41,532 nucleotides of DNA, taken from assembly GCF_001613045.1 (NCBI RefSeq), contig NZ_BDBP01000085.1:1-41532 (forward strand), given 5' to 3'. Below, in pieces: positions 1-7,019 of this stretch; within the stretch, counting starts at the first letter, position 1, and the number at the start of each line of letters is the position of its first letter. The notes under the pieces are model-generated. The model saw only the letters and a program-made list of their open reading frames with translations. It was not told the origin of the DNA and ran no database searches. Made by a program: the position numbers and the translations under genes. Source of the DNA: Nocardia lijiangensis NBRC 108240 (GTDB lineage Bacteria; Actinomycetota; Actinomycetes; Mycobacteriales; Mycobacteriaceae).

Positions 1-305
1 GGCCTGCCGAACGCCTCGGCCAGCACCGCGTCGGGCGGCCGGTTCAGCAGTTCGGGGCCGAGCGGGGCCGCGCCGGCCCCGGCGCGCGACGGGGTGTAGT
101 CGGCGAACGAGCCGGAGGTGCCCGACGGACGGCGGAAGGCGCTGGCGGTATGGGTGTCGACATGGGGGCGAACGACCGGCCGCGGTCCGAGCACGGGCGC
201 GTCCGACGGCCTCAGGTTCCCCCTGTTGGCCGCCGAATCGGAGGTGTCACTGGCGGTGGGCCGCGCGTCCGACACAGATCCGGTGTTCGTCGATTCGGTG
301 GTCAC
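1..305 (-). CDS. htrA: HtrA-like serine protease, N-terminal part (runs off the window)
   Basis: Only the first 101 codons are present; the gene continues beyond base 1. The GTG start at 305 lies 10 bases after the rseA stop. The visible part is a low-complexity, hydrophilic cytoplasmic N-terminus. It carries the pattern RPVVRPHVD, then FRRPSG and a terminal LAEAFGR, which I recall from the N-terminus of mycobacterial HtrA (Rv1223). The protease and PDZ domains would lie outside the window. The family is a membrane-anchored periplasmic serine protease for envelope quality control, and the sigE-rseA-htrA order supports this. The identification rests on the N-terminal motif and synteny, because no catalytic residue is visible. 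Confidence 0.8.
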   Translation of the reverse strand, partial: MTTESTNTGSVSDARPTASDTSDSAANRGNLRPSDAPVLGPRPVVRPHVDTHTASAFRRPSGTSGSFADYTPSRAGAGAAPLGPELLNRPPDAVLAEAFGR

Positions 306-315
306 GCGCCAAACT

Positions 316-738
316 CTACTTGCGCCACCACGTCGTCCACCGGGTCGCGGTGAACGAATCGGGCAGAAAACCGAAAACTGCCTCGTTGCGGGCGTTCCCG
401 GACGGCCGGCCCGGATCGTTCGACGCACCGCCGGGCAGTTCCGCGAGCGGGATACGGGTCAGGCTGTCGTGCAACCCGGTGGGGACGGAGATGGGGCCGG
501 ACTGGCGCAGCGCGATCCGCGCCTGCTGCTGCGCGTCCACCTCGGCCGCACACTCCGGGCAGAGCGAAATATGTTGGGCGGCGCGCAGATACGCGTTCAT
601 GCGCAGCTCACCGTCGACGTAGGCGACAACCGCCTCGCTGGCCAGATGTTCGGTGGGTGCGAAGCGCGGTGACCTGCCTGGCGTCCGGCGGTCCGCCCCA
701 CGTGCGGGACGACCGGACGTGCTGGACTCGCCACTCAT
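316..738 (-). CDS. rseA: Anti-sigma factor RseA with zinc-binding ZAS motif
   Basis: 140 aa. Residues 27-67 form a zinc-associated anti-sigma (ZAS) domain with His56-x3-Cys60-x2-Cys63. The family binds and silences SigE and releases it under envelope or oxidative stress; in mycobacteria RseA is degraded after phosphorylation. No transmembrane segment is evident, so it is a soluble anti-sigma factor like mycobacterial RseA. It lies 58 bases after sigE and 10 before htrA on the same strand, consistent with one operon in which SigE drives its own inhibitor and a protease. The C-terminal half is Pro/Gly-rich and poorly conserved, as is usual for the family. Confidence 0.9.
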   Translation of the reverse strand: MSGESSTSGRPARGADRRTPGRSPRFAPTEHLASEAVVAYVDGELRMNAYLRAAQHISLCPECAAEVDAQQQARIALRQSGPISVPTGLHDSLTRIPLAELPGGASNDPGRPSGNARNEAVFGFLPDSFTATRWTTWWRK

Positions 739-796
739 GCGGTGCTCACCCTTCCAACGACATCCTCTGGCCCGGGCTTCGCCGGTGCCCGGCGAA

Positions 797-1480
797 TCAC
801 CCGATGTTCGCGTCAGCGGCTAACCGCTGCTGAGATCCATTATGCGCAAGGTGCTCGCGCAGTGCCTGACGGCCGCGGTGGATCCGGCTGCGCACGGTGC
901 CCAGCTTCACGCCGAGCGTAGCGCCGATCTCCTCGTACGACAGACCCTCGATGTCACACAGCACGACGGCGGCGCGGAACTCCGGCGCCAGCGCGTCCAG
1001 CGCGGATTGCAGGTCGGGATCCAGGCGCGCGTCGTGATAGGCCTGCTCGGGGCCGGGGCCCTCGGCGGGCACGCGGTCGTAGTCCTCGGGCAGCGCCTCC
1101 ATGCGGATGCGGTTACGACGGCGCACCATGTCCAGGAAAAGGTTGGTCGTGATGCGGTGCAGCCAGCCCTCGAAGGTGCCCGGCTGGTAGTTCGACAGCG
1201 AACGGAACACGCGGATGAAGGTCTCCTGGGTGAGATCCTCGGCGTCCTGCGCGTCGCCGGACAGGCGGTAGGCCAGCCGGTAGACCCGGTCGGCGTGTTC
1301 GCGGACCAGATCGTCCCAGGACGGCATGACCGCACGATCGCCGGTCGCGTCGAACGCGGCCGTGCCGGTCAGCTCGACGTCGAGATCCTCGGCCTGATCG
1401 GTCTCGATCGACATGATGTTGTCGGGGAGGGTGACGTACTCGGAGTGCCCATGCGGAGCCGCAAACGAACCTTTGACCAT
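797..1480 (-). CDS. sigE: ECF RNA polymerase sigma factor SigE
   Basis: 227 aa. Sigma-70 region 2 spans about residues 60-125 (DAEDLTQETFIRVFRSL, then a WLHRITTN block) and region 4 about 160-212, with a helix-turn-helix LSYEEIGATLGVKLGTVRSR. The roughly 50-residue N-terminal extension before region 2 is typical of mycobacterial SigE. The protein directs RNA polymerase to envelope-stress genes. The ATG at 1480 has GGAGGT at 1493-1498, twelve bases upstream, which is slightly long. A later in-frame ATG (MSIETDQ, about residue 23) is an alternative start; M. tuberculosis SigE is known to be made from several starts. rseA and htrA follow on the same strand. Confidence 0.93.
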   Translation of the reverse strand: MVKGSFAAPHGHSEYVTLPDNIMSIETDQAEDLDVELTGTAAFDATGDRAVMPSWDDLVREHADRVYRLAYRLSGDAQDAEDLTQETFIRVFRSLSNYQPGTFEGWLHRITTNLFLDMVRRRNRIRMEALPEDYDRVPAEGPGPEQAYHDARLDPDLQSALDALAPEFRAAVVLCDIEGLSYEEIGATLGVKLGTVRSRIHRGRQALREHLAHNGSQQRLAADANIG

Positions 1481-1563
1481 GTGGATGGGGCTACCTCCTA
1501 CTCGGGACCGTAATCTCAGGACTCCCGTTTCGGTTCGGGTCTCGAACCGTCGCGTACGGAATA

Positions 1564-1592
1564 CAACCGACTACCTGTATGTCGTTGTTCCC
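1564..1592 (-). promoter_or_regulatory. Candidate ECF-type promoter upstream of sigE
   Basis: On the minus strand GGGAAC (1592-1587) is followed after 17 bases by CGGTTG (1569-1564). This fits the GGAAC / GTT pattern used by SigE/SigH-type ECF sigma factors. It lies about 85 bases upstream of the sigE start codon, so the sigE mRNA would have a leader of roughly 75 bases. Autoregulation or control by a SigH homologue is an inference. Confidence 0.45.
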
Positions 1593-1742
1593 GCGTCCCG
1601 CGTATCCGGTCGGCTGGTCTTGCGTGCCCTTACTCTTTCCTGCCTCGATATGGCGGGGATATGGAGATCCTGAGGGACACCTGAGAAAACCGATCCGCAG
1701 AGAAAGCGTGTTGTCGGAACGCCGAGACAACGCGCCCCGCAT

Positions 1743-1748
1743 TAGCCT
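1743..1748 (+). promoter_or_regulatory. Leaderless -10 element for the O-methyltransferase gene
   Basis: TAGCCT (TAnnnT) is followed by exactly seven bases and then the GTG start at 1756. Transcription would begin at or next to the start codon, giving a leaderless mRNA. This supports choosing the GTG at 1756 over the longer upstream open frame, which would run through the sigE promoter region. Confidence 0.45.
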
Positions 1749-1755
1749 CTTAGGC

Positions 1756-2388
1756 GTGGCATCGAACCTGGAGCGAAATCTCTCCTACGTGGAAGAATCC
1801 GTCGTGGAGGACGAGATCCTCGTCAGCGCGCGTGAACGGGCCACCGAGCTGGGCGCGGCACCGGTGCCGCCGTCGGTCGGGGCCCTGCTGAGCATGTACG
1901 CACAGCTGCTCGGTGCGCGCGCGGTCGTCGAGGTCGGGACCGGCGCGGGCATCAGCGGCCTGTGGCTGCTCGACGGCATGCGCGAGGACGGCACGCTGAC
2001 CACGATCGATTCCGAGCCGGAGCATCAGCGGGCGGCCAAGGACGCGTTCCGCGCCGCCGACATCCCGCCCGCGCGGACCAGGCTGATCAACGGGCGCGCG
2101 CTCGACGTGCTACCCCGCCTCGCCGACGGCGCCTACGATCTGGTCTTCATCGATGCCGCGCCGCTGGAGCACCCGCAGTACGTCGCCCAAGCGGTGCGGC
2201 TACTGCGCGACGGCGGTGCCATCATCCTGCACAACGCGCTGCTCGGCGGCCGTGTCCCCGACCCGAGCCAGCGCGATCCGGCTACCCAGGCGGTGCGCGC
2301 GGCGACCCGCGCCATCGCGGAGGATCCGGAACTCACCTGCGTGCTGATTCCCGTCGGCGACGGATTGCTCTGCGCCTCGCGCGGTTAG
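1756..2388 (+). CDS. SAM-dependent O-methyltransferase (Rv1220c type)
   Basis: 210 aa, the usual size for class I catechol/caffeoyl-CoA-type O-methyltransferases. The SAM-binding motif I EVGTGAGISGLW is near residue 60, an acidic loop TIDSEPEH follows, and the metal/SAM motif DLVFIDAAP is near residue 125. The C-terminal LLGGRVPDPSQRD resembles the M. tuberculosis protein encoded divergently from sigE (Rv1220c, from memory). The substrate is unknown. The GTG start at 1756 is preferred because a leaderless -10 lies seven bases before it and the protein then begins at the family-typical N-terminus. Transcribed divergently from sigE. Confidence 0.85.
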   Translation: MASNLERNLSYVEESVVEDEILVSARERATELGAAPVPPSVGALLSMYAQLLGARAVVEVGTGAGISGLWLLDGMREDGTLTTIDSEPEHQRAAKDAFRAADIPPARTRLINGRALDVLPRLADGAYDLVFIDAAPLEHPQYVAQAVRLLRDGGAIILHNALLGGRVPDPSQRDPATQAVRAATRAIAEDPELTCVLIPVGDGLLCASRG

Positions 2389-2471
2389 CGCACGCGCACC
2401 GCGTCGTTCGCGACACGGTGGCCGAACAGCCTGCCGCCGTTGCGGATCCGTCGGCATTCGGTGATTCGCTT

Positions 2472-2512
2472 CGCCCGCCCCGGGTATCCGGCAAGTAGCC
2501 GGGCAGCGGGCG
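2472..2512. terminator. Hairpin downstream of the O-methyltransferase gene
   Basis: An outer stem CGCCCGC (2472-2478) pairs with GCGGGCG (2506-2512). An inner stem CCGGC (2488-2492) pairs with GCCGG (2498-2502) around an AAGTA loop. It starts 84 bases after the stop codon and has no U-tract. It is probably a terminator or 3'-end structure separating the methyltransferase from the small membrane genes. Confidence 0.4.
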
Positions 2513-2582
2513 ACCCCGTGCGTGATCGTGCGACTCGCGTCCGAGAAACCCCGGCGCCGCAAGCGAATTCGGAGGTTCGGTG

Positions 2583-2825
2583 ATGTGGGATCGGGCGGCG
2601 GAAATCGTCCATTACGGCCATGTCGGACATGTGGTCAAGGAAAAGGGTTCGGTGAATTGGGTGGTGGCCGGGTTGGGCTTTTTCGCGGTCGCGATTCTGC
2701 TCGTCGTGCTCGTGCTGCTCGTGGTGAGCAATGCCGATTTCGATACCGGCCCCGCGAAGGTGGTGCCGACCACCGGGCCGTGTGAGCCTTTCTGTACCGG
2801 ATCGCCGCCACCGCCCGCACCATGA
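2583..2825 (+). CDS. Small single-pass membrane protein with CEPFC tail
   Basis: 80 aa, not recognised as a named family. A hydrophilic N-terminus (about 25 residues, with the His-rich stretch HYGHVGHVV) precedes one transmembrane segment at about residues 30-50, rich in Val/Leu. After it come an ADFDTGPAK segment and a Pro-rich tail with GPCEPFCTGSPPPP. The positive-inside rule does not orient it clearly. GGAGG lies seven bases before the ATG at 2583; a GTG one codon earlier is possible. The next gene (2930) encodes a paralogue with the same TM-ADF-CxPFCT-Pro layout, so the pair looks like a tandem duplication. Function unknown. Confidence 0.65.
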   Translation: MWDRAAEIVHYGHVGHVVKEKGSVNWVVAGLGFFAVAILLVVLVLLVVSNADFDTGPAKVVPTTGPCEPFCTGSPPPPAP

Positions 2826-2929
2826 CACCGGCCGAATTCCACGAATCCCCGGGTGAGGTTCGTGATTTCGGTGTCCGTACGTCCCGCGGTGTGTTTGGGT
2901 GAGCCCGGGACCGCGCGGAGGACGAGCCG

Positions 2930-3139
2930 ATGTTCTGGAACGACGACGACGATCGATCGAGGAACCGCTCAGAGGAGTGGGCGGGCGCGACTGTCGTGTT
3001 CGGCATCCTGCTCGTGCTGGCGATCGTGCTCGCGATCCTGGTCAGCACCGCCGATTTCGGCGACCGATCGCGGCCGACGGTGACGCGCACGCCGGGCTCG
3101 TGCCAGCCGTTCTGTACCGCTCCGCCCGGGACGCCGTGA
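2930..3139 (+). CDS. Small single-pass membrane protein with CQPFC tail (paralogue)
   Basis: 69 aa. A short acidic/basic N-terminus (WNDDDDRSRNRSEEW) leads to a transmembrane segment at about residues 23-42, then STADFGDRS and the tail PGSCQPFCTAPPGTP. GGAGG is eight bases before the ATG. It shares the post-membrane ADF motif and the Cys-x-Pro-Phe-Cys-Thr tail with the protein encoded at 2583-2825, but the N-termini are unrelated. Conserved paired cysteines outside a single TM suggest a disulfide or metal site in the tail, which is inference. No known function. Confidence 0.65.
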   Translation: MFWNDDDDRSRNRSEEWAGATVVFGILLVLAIVLAILVSTADFGDRSRPTVTRTPGSCQPFCTAPPGTP

Positions 3140-3186
3140 CGCGGTGGCGCGCTGCCGCCGCGAATCATCCACGGCTGCAATGAATC

Positions 3187-4401
3187 TCAGACCCAGACGC
3201 CCTTGCCGACGGTCACTACGCCGCGTTTGCTCACCGCGAAACGATCGCGGTCGCGCTCCAGATCGACGCCGATGATCTCGCCCTCGCCGACCACCACGTT
3301 CTTGTCCAGGATGGCGTGGCGCACCACCGCGCCCCTGCCGATGCGCACACCCGGCATCAGCACGCTGCCCTCGACGGTCGCGCCGTCGTCGACCATCACG
3401 TTGGAACTCAGCACGGAATTGCGCACCGTCGCGGCGGACAGGATGCTGCCCGAGCCCACGATGCACTCCTGGGCCAGCCCGCCCTGGGCGAACTTGGCGG
3501 GCGGCAGGTTCTCGGCCGCGCCGCGGATCGGCCAGTGCTTGTTGTAGAGGTTGAACACCGGGTGCACGGAGACCAGGTCCATGTGCGCGTCGTAGAAGGC
3601 GTCGATGGTCCCTACGTCGCGCCAGTAGCCGCGGTCGCGTTCGGTGGCGCCGGGCACCTCGTTGTGGGCGAAGTCGTAGACCGCGGCCTGCCCCGCCGCG
3701 ACCAGCGCGGGGATGATGTCGCCGCCCATGTCGTGATCGGAATCGGAGTTCTCGGCGTCGGCGCGGATCGAATCGACGAGCACCTTGGTGGTGAAGACGT
3801 AATTGCCCATCGACGCGAAGGTCACGTTCGGGTCGTCCGGCGTGCCGGGCGGATGGGCGGGCTTCTCCAGGAACTGGATGATGCGGCCGGACTCGTCGGA
3901 ATCGATGCAGCCGAACGCGCTGGCCTCGCTGCGCGGCACCCGGATGCCCGCCACGGTGACGCCCGCGCCGGAATCGATGTGGTGGGAGACCATCTGCTCC
4001 GGGTCCATCCGGTACACGTGGTCGGCGCCGAAGACCACGATGTAGTCCGGGTCCTCGTCGTAGATCAGGTTCAGCGACTGCATGATCGCGTCGGCGCTGC
4101 CGGTGTACCAGCGCGGGCCGAGACGCTGCTGGGCGGGCACCGGGGTGATGTACTCGCCCGCGAACCCCGAGAGCCGCCAGGTCTGGGAGATATGCCGGTC
4201 CAGCGAATGCGACTTGTACTGGGTGAGCACGCACAGGCGCAGATAGCCCGCGTTGACCAGGTTGCTGAGTACGAAGTCGATCAGGCGGTACGCGCCGCCG
4301 AAGGGGACCGCTGGCTTGGCGCGGTCCGCGGTGAGTGGAAACAGGCGCTTTCCCTCGCCACCGGCGAGCACGATCCCGAGTACGTGCGGCTGGCTCCTCA
4401 C
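3187..4401 (-). CDS. glgC: Glucose-1-phosphate adenylyltransferase GlgC
   Basis: 404 aa, the same length as I recall for M. tuberculosis GlgC. It makes ADP-glucose from ATP and glucose-1-phosphate. The N-terminal nucleotidyltransferase domain has GGEGKRLFPLT near residue 12 and AKPAVPFGG; catalytic-domain blocks FGADHVYRMD and EKPA follow. A C-terminal left-handed beta-helix (about residues 295-400) shows hexapeptide repeats such as VRNSVLSSNVMV. The GTG at 4401 is preferred over more upstream starts because the protein then begins VRSQPHVLGIVLAGG as in relatives, and a leaderless -10 precedes it. The gene is divergent from glgM, which uses its product. Confidence 0.95.
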   Translation of the reverse strand: MRSQPHVLGIVLAGGEGKRLFPLTADRAKPAVPFGGAYRLIDFVLSNLVNAGYLRLCVLTQYKSHSLDRHISQTWRLSGFAGEYITPVPAQQRLGPRWYTGSADAIMQSLNLIYDEDPDYIVVFGADHVYRMDPEQMVSHHIDSGAGVTVAGIRVPRSEASAFGCIDSDESGRIIQFLEKPAHPPGTPDDPNVTFASMGNYVFTTKVLVDSIRADAENSDSDHDMGGDIIPALVAAGQAAVYDFAHNEVPGATERDRGYWRDVGTIDAFYDAHMDLVSVHPVFNLYNKHWPIRGAAENLPPAKFAQGGLAQECIVGSGSILSAATVRNSVLSSNVMVDDGATVEGSVLMPGVRIGRGAVVRHAILDKNVVVGEGEIIGVDLERDRDRFAVSKRGVVTVGKGVWV

Positions 4402-4469
4402 AGTGCCCAAACTACCGTGTCGTCCTGGCGCGGGTGGCCCCTGCCGAGCCGAGCGTCTAGTTTGAATCG
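4402..4469. promoter_or_regulatory. Divergent glgC/glgM promoter region, both apparently leaderless
   Basis: Minus strand: TAGTTT at 4414-4409, then seven bases, then the glgC GTG at 4401. Plus strand: TAGTTT at 4458-4463, then six bases, then the glgM GTG at 4470. The same -10 hexamer therefore sits just before both start codons and neither gene has a Shine-Dalgarno sequence. The two start codons are 68 bases apart, so the -35 regions overlap and a shared regulator could control both. Confidence 0.55.
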
Positions 4470-5708
4470 GTGAGTTTCGGCACGGACGGCGGGCACTCGG
4501 CGACGGGATCCGGCGACCCGGGGGCCATCCAGGACCGGTTACGCGTCGCGATGTTGACCCGCGAATACCCACCCGAGGTGTACGGCGGCGCGGGCGTACA
4601 CGTCACCCAGCTGACCGCCGAATTGCGGCGGCTCTGCGAGGTGACCGTGCACTGCATGGGCGCCGAGCGCACCGATGCCGTCGTGCACCAACCGGACTCG
4701 GTGCTCTACGCCGCCAACGCCGCGCTTCAGATGATGTCGACCCAGCTGCGGATGGCGGACGCGGCGGGCGAAGTCGACGTGGTGCACTCGCACACCTGGT
4801 ACACCGGCCTGGCCGGGCACCTGGCCGCCACCCTGTACGGCATTCCGCACGTGCTCACCGCGCACTCGCTCGAGCCGCGCAGGCCGTGGAAGGCCGAACA
4901 GCTCGGCGGCGGCTATCGGCTGTCCTCGTGGTCGGAGCGCAACGCCATGGAGCACGCCGACGCCGTCATCGCGGTGAGCGAGGGCATGCGCCACGACGTG
5001 CTCGACGCCTACCCCGCGATCGACCCGAGCCGGGTGCACGTGGTGCACAACGGCATCGACGCGACACTGTGGCGGCCCGGCCCGCCCGCCGTGGGCGAAC
5101 GGCGGATCCTGGACGAGCTCGGCGTGCAGCCCGGCCACCCGATCGTCGCCTTCGTCGGCCGCATCACCCGGCAGAAGGGGGTGGGCCACCTGCTCGCCGC
5201 CGCGCGCGAGTTCGAGCCGGATATCCAGCTGGTGCTGTGCGCGGGCGCGCCCGACACCCAGGAGCTGGCGGACGAGACGGCCGCGGCGGTCGCCGAGTTG
5301 CAGCGCAAGCGCGGGAACGTCTACTGGGTGCGGGAAATGCTGCCCACCGAGCAGATCAGGCAGATCCTGGCGGCCGCGGCCGTGTTCGTCTGCCCGTCGG
5401 TGTACGAGCCGCTCGGCATCGTGAACCTGGAGGCCATGGCCTGCGCGACCGCCGTCGTCGCCTCCGATGTGGGCGGCATCCCGGAGGTCGTCGTCGACGG
5501 CGGCACCGGCAGGCTCGTGCACTACGACGCGGGCGCGGCCGAGAAGTACGAGCGGGGACTGGCGGCGGCCGTCAACGAGATCGCGGGCGACCCGATCCTG
5601 GCCGCCGAGTTCGGCGCGGCGGGGCGGGCCAGGGCCATCGCGGAATTCGACTGGTCGCGAATCGCGGAGCGGACCGTCGCGGTGTACGAGCACGTGCGCA
5701 AGCCCTGA
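4470..5708 (+). CDS. glgM: Alpha-maltose-1-phosphate synthase GlgM (GT4, formerly annotated GlgA)
   Basis: 412 aa. Retaining GT-B glycosyltransferase of family GT4. The N-terminal domain begins VAMLTREYPPEVYGGAGVHV. The C-terminal donor-binding domain holds GRITRQKG and the E-x7-E motif in CPSVYEPLGIVNLEAMAC near residue 310, then SDVGGIPEVV. Actinobacterial members of this group are known to transfer glucose from ADP-glucose to glucose-1-phosphate, giving maltose-1-phosphate for GlgE-dependent alpha-glucan and capsule synthesis. The GTG at 4470 gives a roughly 25-residue extension before the conserved start, but no later start codon fits and a leaderless -10 lies just upstream. Divergent from glgC. 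Confidence 0.92.
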   Translation: MSFGTDGGHSATGSGDPGAIQDRLRVAMLTREYPPEVYGGAGVHVTQLTAELRRLCEVTVHCMGAERTDAVVHQPDSVLYAANAALQMMSTQLRMADAAGEVDVVHSHTWYTGLAGHLAATLYGIPHVLTAHSLEPRRPWKAEQLGGGYRLSSWSERNAMEHADAVIAVSEGMRHDVLDAYPAIDPSRVHVVHNGIDATLWRPGPPAVGERRILDELGVQPGHPIVAFVGRITRQKGVGHLLAAAREFEPDIQLVLCAGAPDTQELADETAAAVAELQRKRGNVYWVREMLPTEQIRQILAAAAVFVCPSVYEPLGIVNLEAMACATAVVASDVGGIPEVVVDGGTGRLVHYDAGAAEKYERGLAAAVNEIAGDPILAAEFGAAGRARAIAEFDWSRIAERTVAVYEHVRKP

Positions 5709-5754
5709 TCCGGGTCGCGGATCGGCATGCCTGCCGGTGCACAGAAGGCCCTGA

Positions 5755-5792
5755 ATGTCATGGCGCAGCCCGGATGTCACGGCGGAGCCTGG
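5755..5792. repeat. Two tandem 19-bp direct repeats in a convergent gap
   Basis: Copy 1 at 5755-5773 and copy 2 at 5774-5792 begin ATGTCA and end AGCC(C/T)GG, matching at 16 of 19 positions with no spacer. They lie between the convergent glgM and methyltransferase genes. A small inverted repeat GATCCG/CGGATC (5707-5723) overlaps the glgM stop codon. The rest of the 140-base gap shows nothing recognisable. Confidence 0.5.
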
Positions 5793-5848
5793 CGTCTCGG
5801 ACCGCTGCTGCCGCGTGAGTCGCGGCGTCGTGACAGCTCGGCGAGTGG

Positions 5849-6709
5849 TCAGCGACGGGGCCGATAGGTCGACACCATGACCGAAGCGGTGACCTCCATG
5901 GGCTCCGGCAGCGCCGCGAGGCGCGGATCGCGCGCCTGTTCCGCGTGGTGCGCGGACGGACCCATGCCGACCACCTGTGCCACGGCCGCGCGGTCGAGCT
6001 TCATCGGATACTCGACCACGACCCGATCGACCTGCTCGAACAGGCCCGACATCGCCTCGGTGATGCGGCGATCCTTGTCCGGGTCGACGGTCACCATGCC
6101 GAGCGGATCGATCAGCTCGGCCAGGTGGCGGGCGGTCGGCGCGGCGACGACGAAGCGGCCGCCGGCATCGAGCACCCTGGCCACCTCCGCCGGATTGCGT
6201 GGCGCGAACACCGAGAGCACTCCCGCCAGTACGCCATCACGGACCGGTAGGCCGCGCCAGGCGTCGGCGAGCACGGCTGCCGCGCGAGGATGCGTGCGGG
6301 CACAGCGGCGGGCGGCGGGTTTGGCCACGTCCAGCGCGATGCCGCGCGTCTGCGGTGCGGCGTCGAGCGCCGTGCTCAGGTAGTAGCCGGTGCCCGCGCC
6401 GACCTCCAACAGGGTCTCGGCCCGATCGCCGACCGGACCGACGACGGCGGCGGCCACGGCATCGGCGATGGGCGCGAAATGCCCTTCGCTCTGGAAGGCG
6501 GCGCGGGCATCCAGCATGGCCGCGGTGTCGCCCGTCATCTTGGTCGACGCACCGGTCAGCAAGCTGACGTAGCCCTGTTTGGCGATGTCGAAACTGTGGC
6601 CGCGGCCGCAGCGCAATGCCCGATCCGTCGCCTCGAGACCGAGACGACATTCCGGGCAGGCCAACAGGCCGGCCACATCAGCGAGTGCCGAGGGACTAGC
6701 TGGTGACAC
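5849..6709 (-). CDS. RlmA-type 23S rRNA guanine-N1 methyltransferase
   Basis: 286 aa. The N-terminus has the RlmA zinc finger: Cys18-x2-Cys21 and Cys34-x3-His38, followed by the family block FDIAKQGYVSLL. The Rossmann methyltransferase domain carries LEVGAGTGYYLSTAL near residue 100. RlmA family enzymes methylate G745 or G748 of 23S rRNA; the RlmA(II) subgroup in Gram-positives can give tylosin resistance, but which base this protein uses cannot be told. The GTG at 6709 overlaps the upstream DUF3117 gene by 14 bases, suggesting coupling. A second GTG near 6676, just before the zinc finger, is an alternative start. Its 3' end faces glgM. Confidence 0.85.
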   Translation of the reverse strand: MSPASPSALADVAGLLACPECRLGLEATDRALRCGRGHSFDIAKQGYVSLLTGASTKMTGDTAAMLDARAAFQSEGHFAPIADAVAAAVVGPVGDRAETLLEVGAGTGYYLSTALDAAPQTRGIALDVAKPAARRCARTHPRAAAVLADAWRGLPVRDGVLAGVLSVFAPRNPAEVARVLDAGGRFVVAAPTARHLAELIDPLGMVTVDPDKDRRITEAMSGLFEQVDRVVVEYPMKLDRAAVAQVVGMGPSAHHAEQARDPRLAALPEPMEVTASVMVSTYRPRR

Positions 6710-6863
6710 TCTTCAATTCGTCACCAAGCGCCGCTGCCTCATCCGGCGTGAGTTCGACGACCAGACGCCCGCCACCCTCGAGTGGAACCCGCATAACGAT
6801 TCCACGCCCTTCCTTGGTTGCCTCGAGGGGACCGTCCCCGGTGCGGGGCTTCATGGCCGCCAT
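6696..6863 (-). CDS. DUF3117 small conserved protein (Rv1211 type)
   Basis: 55 aa. The translation starts MAAMKPRTGDGPLEATKEG and ends with DEAAALGDELKSVTS, essentially the whole DUF3117 family of short actinobacterial proteins; the residues between form a Val/Leu-rich strand segment. GGAGGG sits eight bases before the ATG at 6863; a second ATG three codons later is possible. I recall the homologue lying next to tag in M. tuberculosis (Rv1211 beside Rv1210), and tag is the next gene upstream here. Function unknown. Its 3' end overlaps the start of the methyltransferase gene. Confidence 0.9.
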   Translation of the reverse strand: MAAMKPRTGDGPLEATKEGRGIVMRVPLEGGGRLVVELTPDEAAALGDELKSVTS

Positions 6864-6931
6864 CCTCTGCTCCCTCCAGATCTGCGCGGTTTTCTGCGCA
6901 CTTTCTTGGAACTACAGTTGTCACCAACCAG

Positions 6932-6958
6932 GTAGCTCACCGGCATTTGGCGAGCTAC
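6932..6958 (-). terminator. Hairpin downstream of tag
   Basis: GTAGCTC (6932-6938) pairs with GAGCTAC (6952-6958). After one mismatch the stem continues with CCG/TGG (including a G-U pair) around a GCATT loop. It lies 62 bases beyond the tag stop codon and upstream of the DUF3117 ribosome-binding site. It could be a terminator for tag or a structured leader of DUF3117. No U-tract is present. Confidence 0.4.
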
Positions 6959-7019
6959 ACCGGTCCTATTCTTCCCTATCGCCGTTGTGGACGGATACCT
7001 GAGTTCGAAATGTGATCGC

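Noticed and set aside
1579..1755. N-terminal extension of the O-methyltransferase from an ATG at 1579
   Set aside because: It would overlap the sigE promoter, adds unconserved residues, and the leaderless -10 points to the GTG at 1756.
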